From positions 1 to 15,756 of the forward strand of contig JADMIH010000090.1 in the NCBI GenBank assembly GCA_015478675.1: 15,756 nucleotides of DNA, given 5' to 3'. Position 1 is the stretch's first letter; every line of letters begins with the position of its first letter. Origin of the DNA: Chloroflexota bacterium (GTDB taxonomy: Bacteria > Chloroflexota > Chloroflexia > QHBQ01 > JADMIH01). The notes beneath the pieces were generated by a model. The model did no database searches. It saw only the letters and a program-made list of their open reading frames with translations, and was not told the DNA's origin. Positions 14,466 through 15,756 of this stretch are shown here, piece after piece. Both the position numbers and the translations under genes were made by a program.

Positions 14466-15756
14466 ATGAAGATAGCTTTTATCGCGCCATTCGGATTGCA
14501 GCCCAAGACCACTGTTTCGGCTCGTATGCTGCCGCTGGCGCATGCTCTGGCGCGGCGCGGGCATATGGTGCGCGTGGTCATCCCTCCCTGGGACGATCCA
14601 GGCGCGAGCAGCCGGGGTGAGAGCAACATCGCCTCACTTCGCAGGGCAGAGGATGGACGGCTTTCCGGTGTCCATGTTGTTGTCCTACCTTTATCCGAGC
14701 GTTTACCGAAGAGCATCGCCCTTACCGGCGGCCTGGTCAGGGCGGCGCTCCGTCCCACAGGCCACGCCGACACCTCCTTCGAGAGCCGTGAGTACAGCGA
14801 GGCGGTGCGTACGCTCACCACCTTTAGGGCTGATGTGGTGCATATCTTCAAGCCAATAGGCTACAGCGGGCTTGCGGGGCTGGCGTTGCAGGCTCTGCGT
14901 CTGCCCTGGGTGCTCGACACCGACGACTGGGAAGGGCCAGGTGGGTGGGCTGATGTCAACCCCTATTCGCTGCCCCAGAAGGCGGCTGTCACCCTCCTTG
15001 AGGCTACGCTGCCGCGCATGGCGGGGGCTGTAACCGCCGCGAGCCACACCCTGCAAGGACGAGCCTGGGGCTTCGGCCTGCCGAGAAGCCGGGTCTTCTA
15101 CATGCCCAACGGTATATGGCACGAGAAATACGCCGCCTGGATACAGCCCATAGGTGAGGCCACCATTGAGGCCCTCAGACGCAAGCACAGCCTGCAAGGC
15201 GGGCCTGTTATCCTCCTTTACACCCGTTTCGCGGAGTTTCCCTGGCGGTGGCCGCTCGAAGTGCTCAGATGCATTCTGAAAGAGCACCCCAGGGCAAAAC
15301 TGCTCGTGGTGGGTGGCGGTTTCTTTGGTGAGGAGAATAAGCTAAAGGCAGAGGCAGCGAGGCTGGGGCTGCAAGAGCGTGTCGTCACCACAGGCATGGT
15401 GGCCGAAAGCGACATACCGGCTCACCTCTCCTTGGGCGACGTGGCGCTCTATCCGATGCGCGACAGCCTGCTCAACCGCGCCAAAAGCCCTGTCAAAGTG
15501 TTAGAGCAGATGCTGGTGGGCTTGCCAATCGTGGCGCACCGAGTAGGGCAGGCAGCCGACTTCATAGGCGACGCCGGGCTGCTGGTCGAGCCTGCGGACG
15601 TGCGCGGTATGGCGGATGCTGCATCGGCGCTGCTTCTCGATCCTCAGAGGGCGCAGCGCCTCGTGGAGGAAGCAGTTCATCGAGCCTGGGAACACTACAA
15701 CTGGGAGCAGTTAGCAACGCAGGCTGAGAAGGCTTATGGGGTGGCGCTGAAAGGCA
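14466..15756 (+). CDS. Glycosyltransferase, GT4/GT-B type (3' end outside window)
   Basis: The frame is open from the ATG at 14466 to the window end (430 codons) and continues beyond it. The N-terminal domain begins MKIAFIAPFGL, a first Rossmann strand and glycine turn, followed by the helix LPLAHALARRGHMV typical of GT-B enzymes. The C-terminal domain has KLLVVGGGFFGEEN, then SPVKVLEQMLVGLPIVAHRVG with the donor-binding Glu at E347, and finally AGLLVEPADV. The first Glu of the classical EX7E motif is Ala here, as in the SPxKxxE subgroup. It should transfer a sugar from a nucleotide donor, probably to a lipid or surface polysaccharide on the cytoplasmic side; the acceptor is unknown. DTDDWEGPGGW in the middle is a striking acidic motif. 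No Shine–Dalgarno site is visible before the start. Confidence 0.92.
   Translation, partial: MKIAFIAPFGLQPKTTVSARMLPLAHALARRGHMVRVVIPPWDDPGASSRGESNIASLRRAEDGRLSGVHVVVLPLSERLPKSIALTGGLVRAALRPTGHADTSFESREYSEAVRTLTTFRADVVHIFKPIGYSGLAGLALQALRLPWVLDTDDWEGPGGWADVNPYSLPQKAAVTLLEATLPRMAGAVTAASHTLQGRAWGFGLPRSRVFYMPNGIWHEKYAAWIQPIGEATIEALRRKHSLQGGPVILLYTRFAEFPWRWPLEVLRCILKEHPRAKLLVVGGGFFGEENKLKAEAARLGLQERVVTTGMVAESDIPAHLSLGDVALYPMRDSLLNRAKSPVKVLEQMLVGLPIVAHRVGQAADFIGDAGLLVEPADVRGMADAASALLLDPQRAQRLVEEAVHRAWEHYNWEQLATQAEKAYGVALKG

Noticed and set aside
14703..15287. A 194-residue open frame on the - strand near the window end
   Set aside because: The + strand frame from 14466 is open to the window end and encodes clear glycosyltransferase motifs.

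Overview
The window reads as bacterial chromosome, moderately GC-rich, with every convincing gene on the + strand. Gene content and protein style point to Chloroflexota, possibly a Ktedonobacteria-like lineage: a Lon protease with a disordered tail, a PHP–AlbA_2 protein with a long Arg/Ala/Glu-rich tail, a DERA of the animal/actinobacterial type, an ALDH16-type two-domain aldehyde dehydrogenase, and frequent ATA codons despite the GC content. This placement is inference from family resemblance, not a database result.

Layout. (1) 1–1606 is the 3' part of an ATP-dependent Lon protease gene with an unusual Ser/Gln-rich stretch just before Walker A and a roughly 90-residue disordered C-terminal tail. 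(2) 1806–4742 encodes a 978-residue protein: an intact PHP metallophosphoesterase domain, an AlbA_2/Schlafen-like domain, a disordered region with five evenly spaced basic patches, and an unrecognised C-terminal domain. (3) 4848–5864 is trpS, preceded by a heptamer-repeat inverted repeat and a TATAAT box. (4) 6012–6821 is an FRG-domain protein. (5) 6881–7699 is an endonuclease III family DNA glycosylase with complete catalytic and Fe-S residues. (6) 7924–9267 is an MFS exporter, followed by 393 bases of non-coding DNA with hairpin repeats and a good promoter. (7) 9661–14372 is a tight four-gene operon: deoC (DERA), Nudix hydrolase, DinB-family protein and ALDH16-type dehydrogenase. (8) 14466 to the window end is a GT4-type glycosyltransferase, cut by the window edge.

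The deoC operon has the clearest joint logic. DERA splits 2-deoxyribose-5-phosphate into glyceraldehyde-3-phosphate and acetaldehyde, and the dehydrogenase at the end of the operon could oxidise the acetaldehyde. The Nudix and DinB proteins between them fit nucleotide and electrophile clean-up, but that is inference. The other genes look like separate housekeeping or accessory units.

A recurring theme is short degenerate heptanucleotide repeats, often as direct units followed by inverted units. They lie after the PHP gene, after trpS, after the dehydrogenase gene, and inside the coding sequence for the linker between the two dehydrogenase domains. The most novel-looking protein is the PHP–AlbA_2 fusion with its periodic basic tail and orphan C-terminal domain. 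I saw no CRISPR array, tRNA, rRNA, transposase or phage gene.
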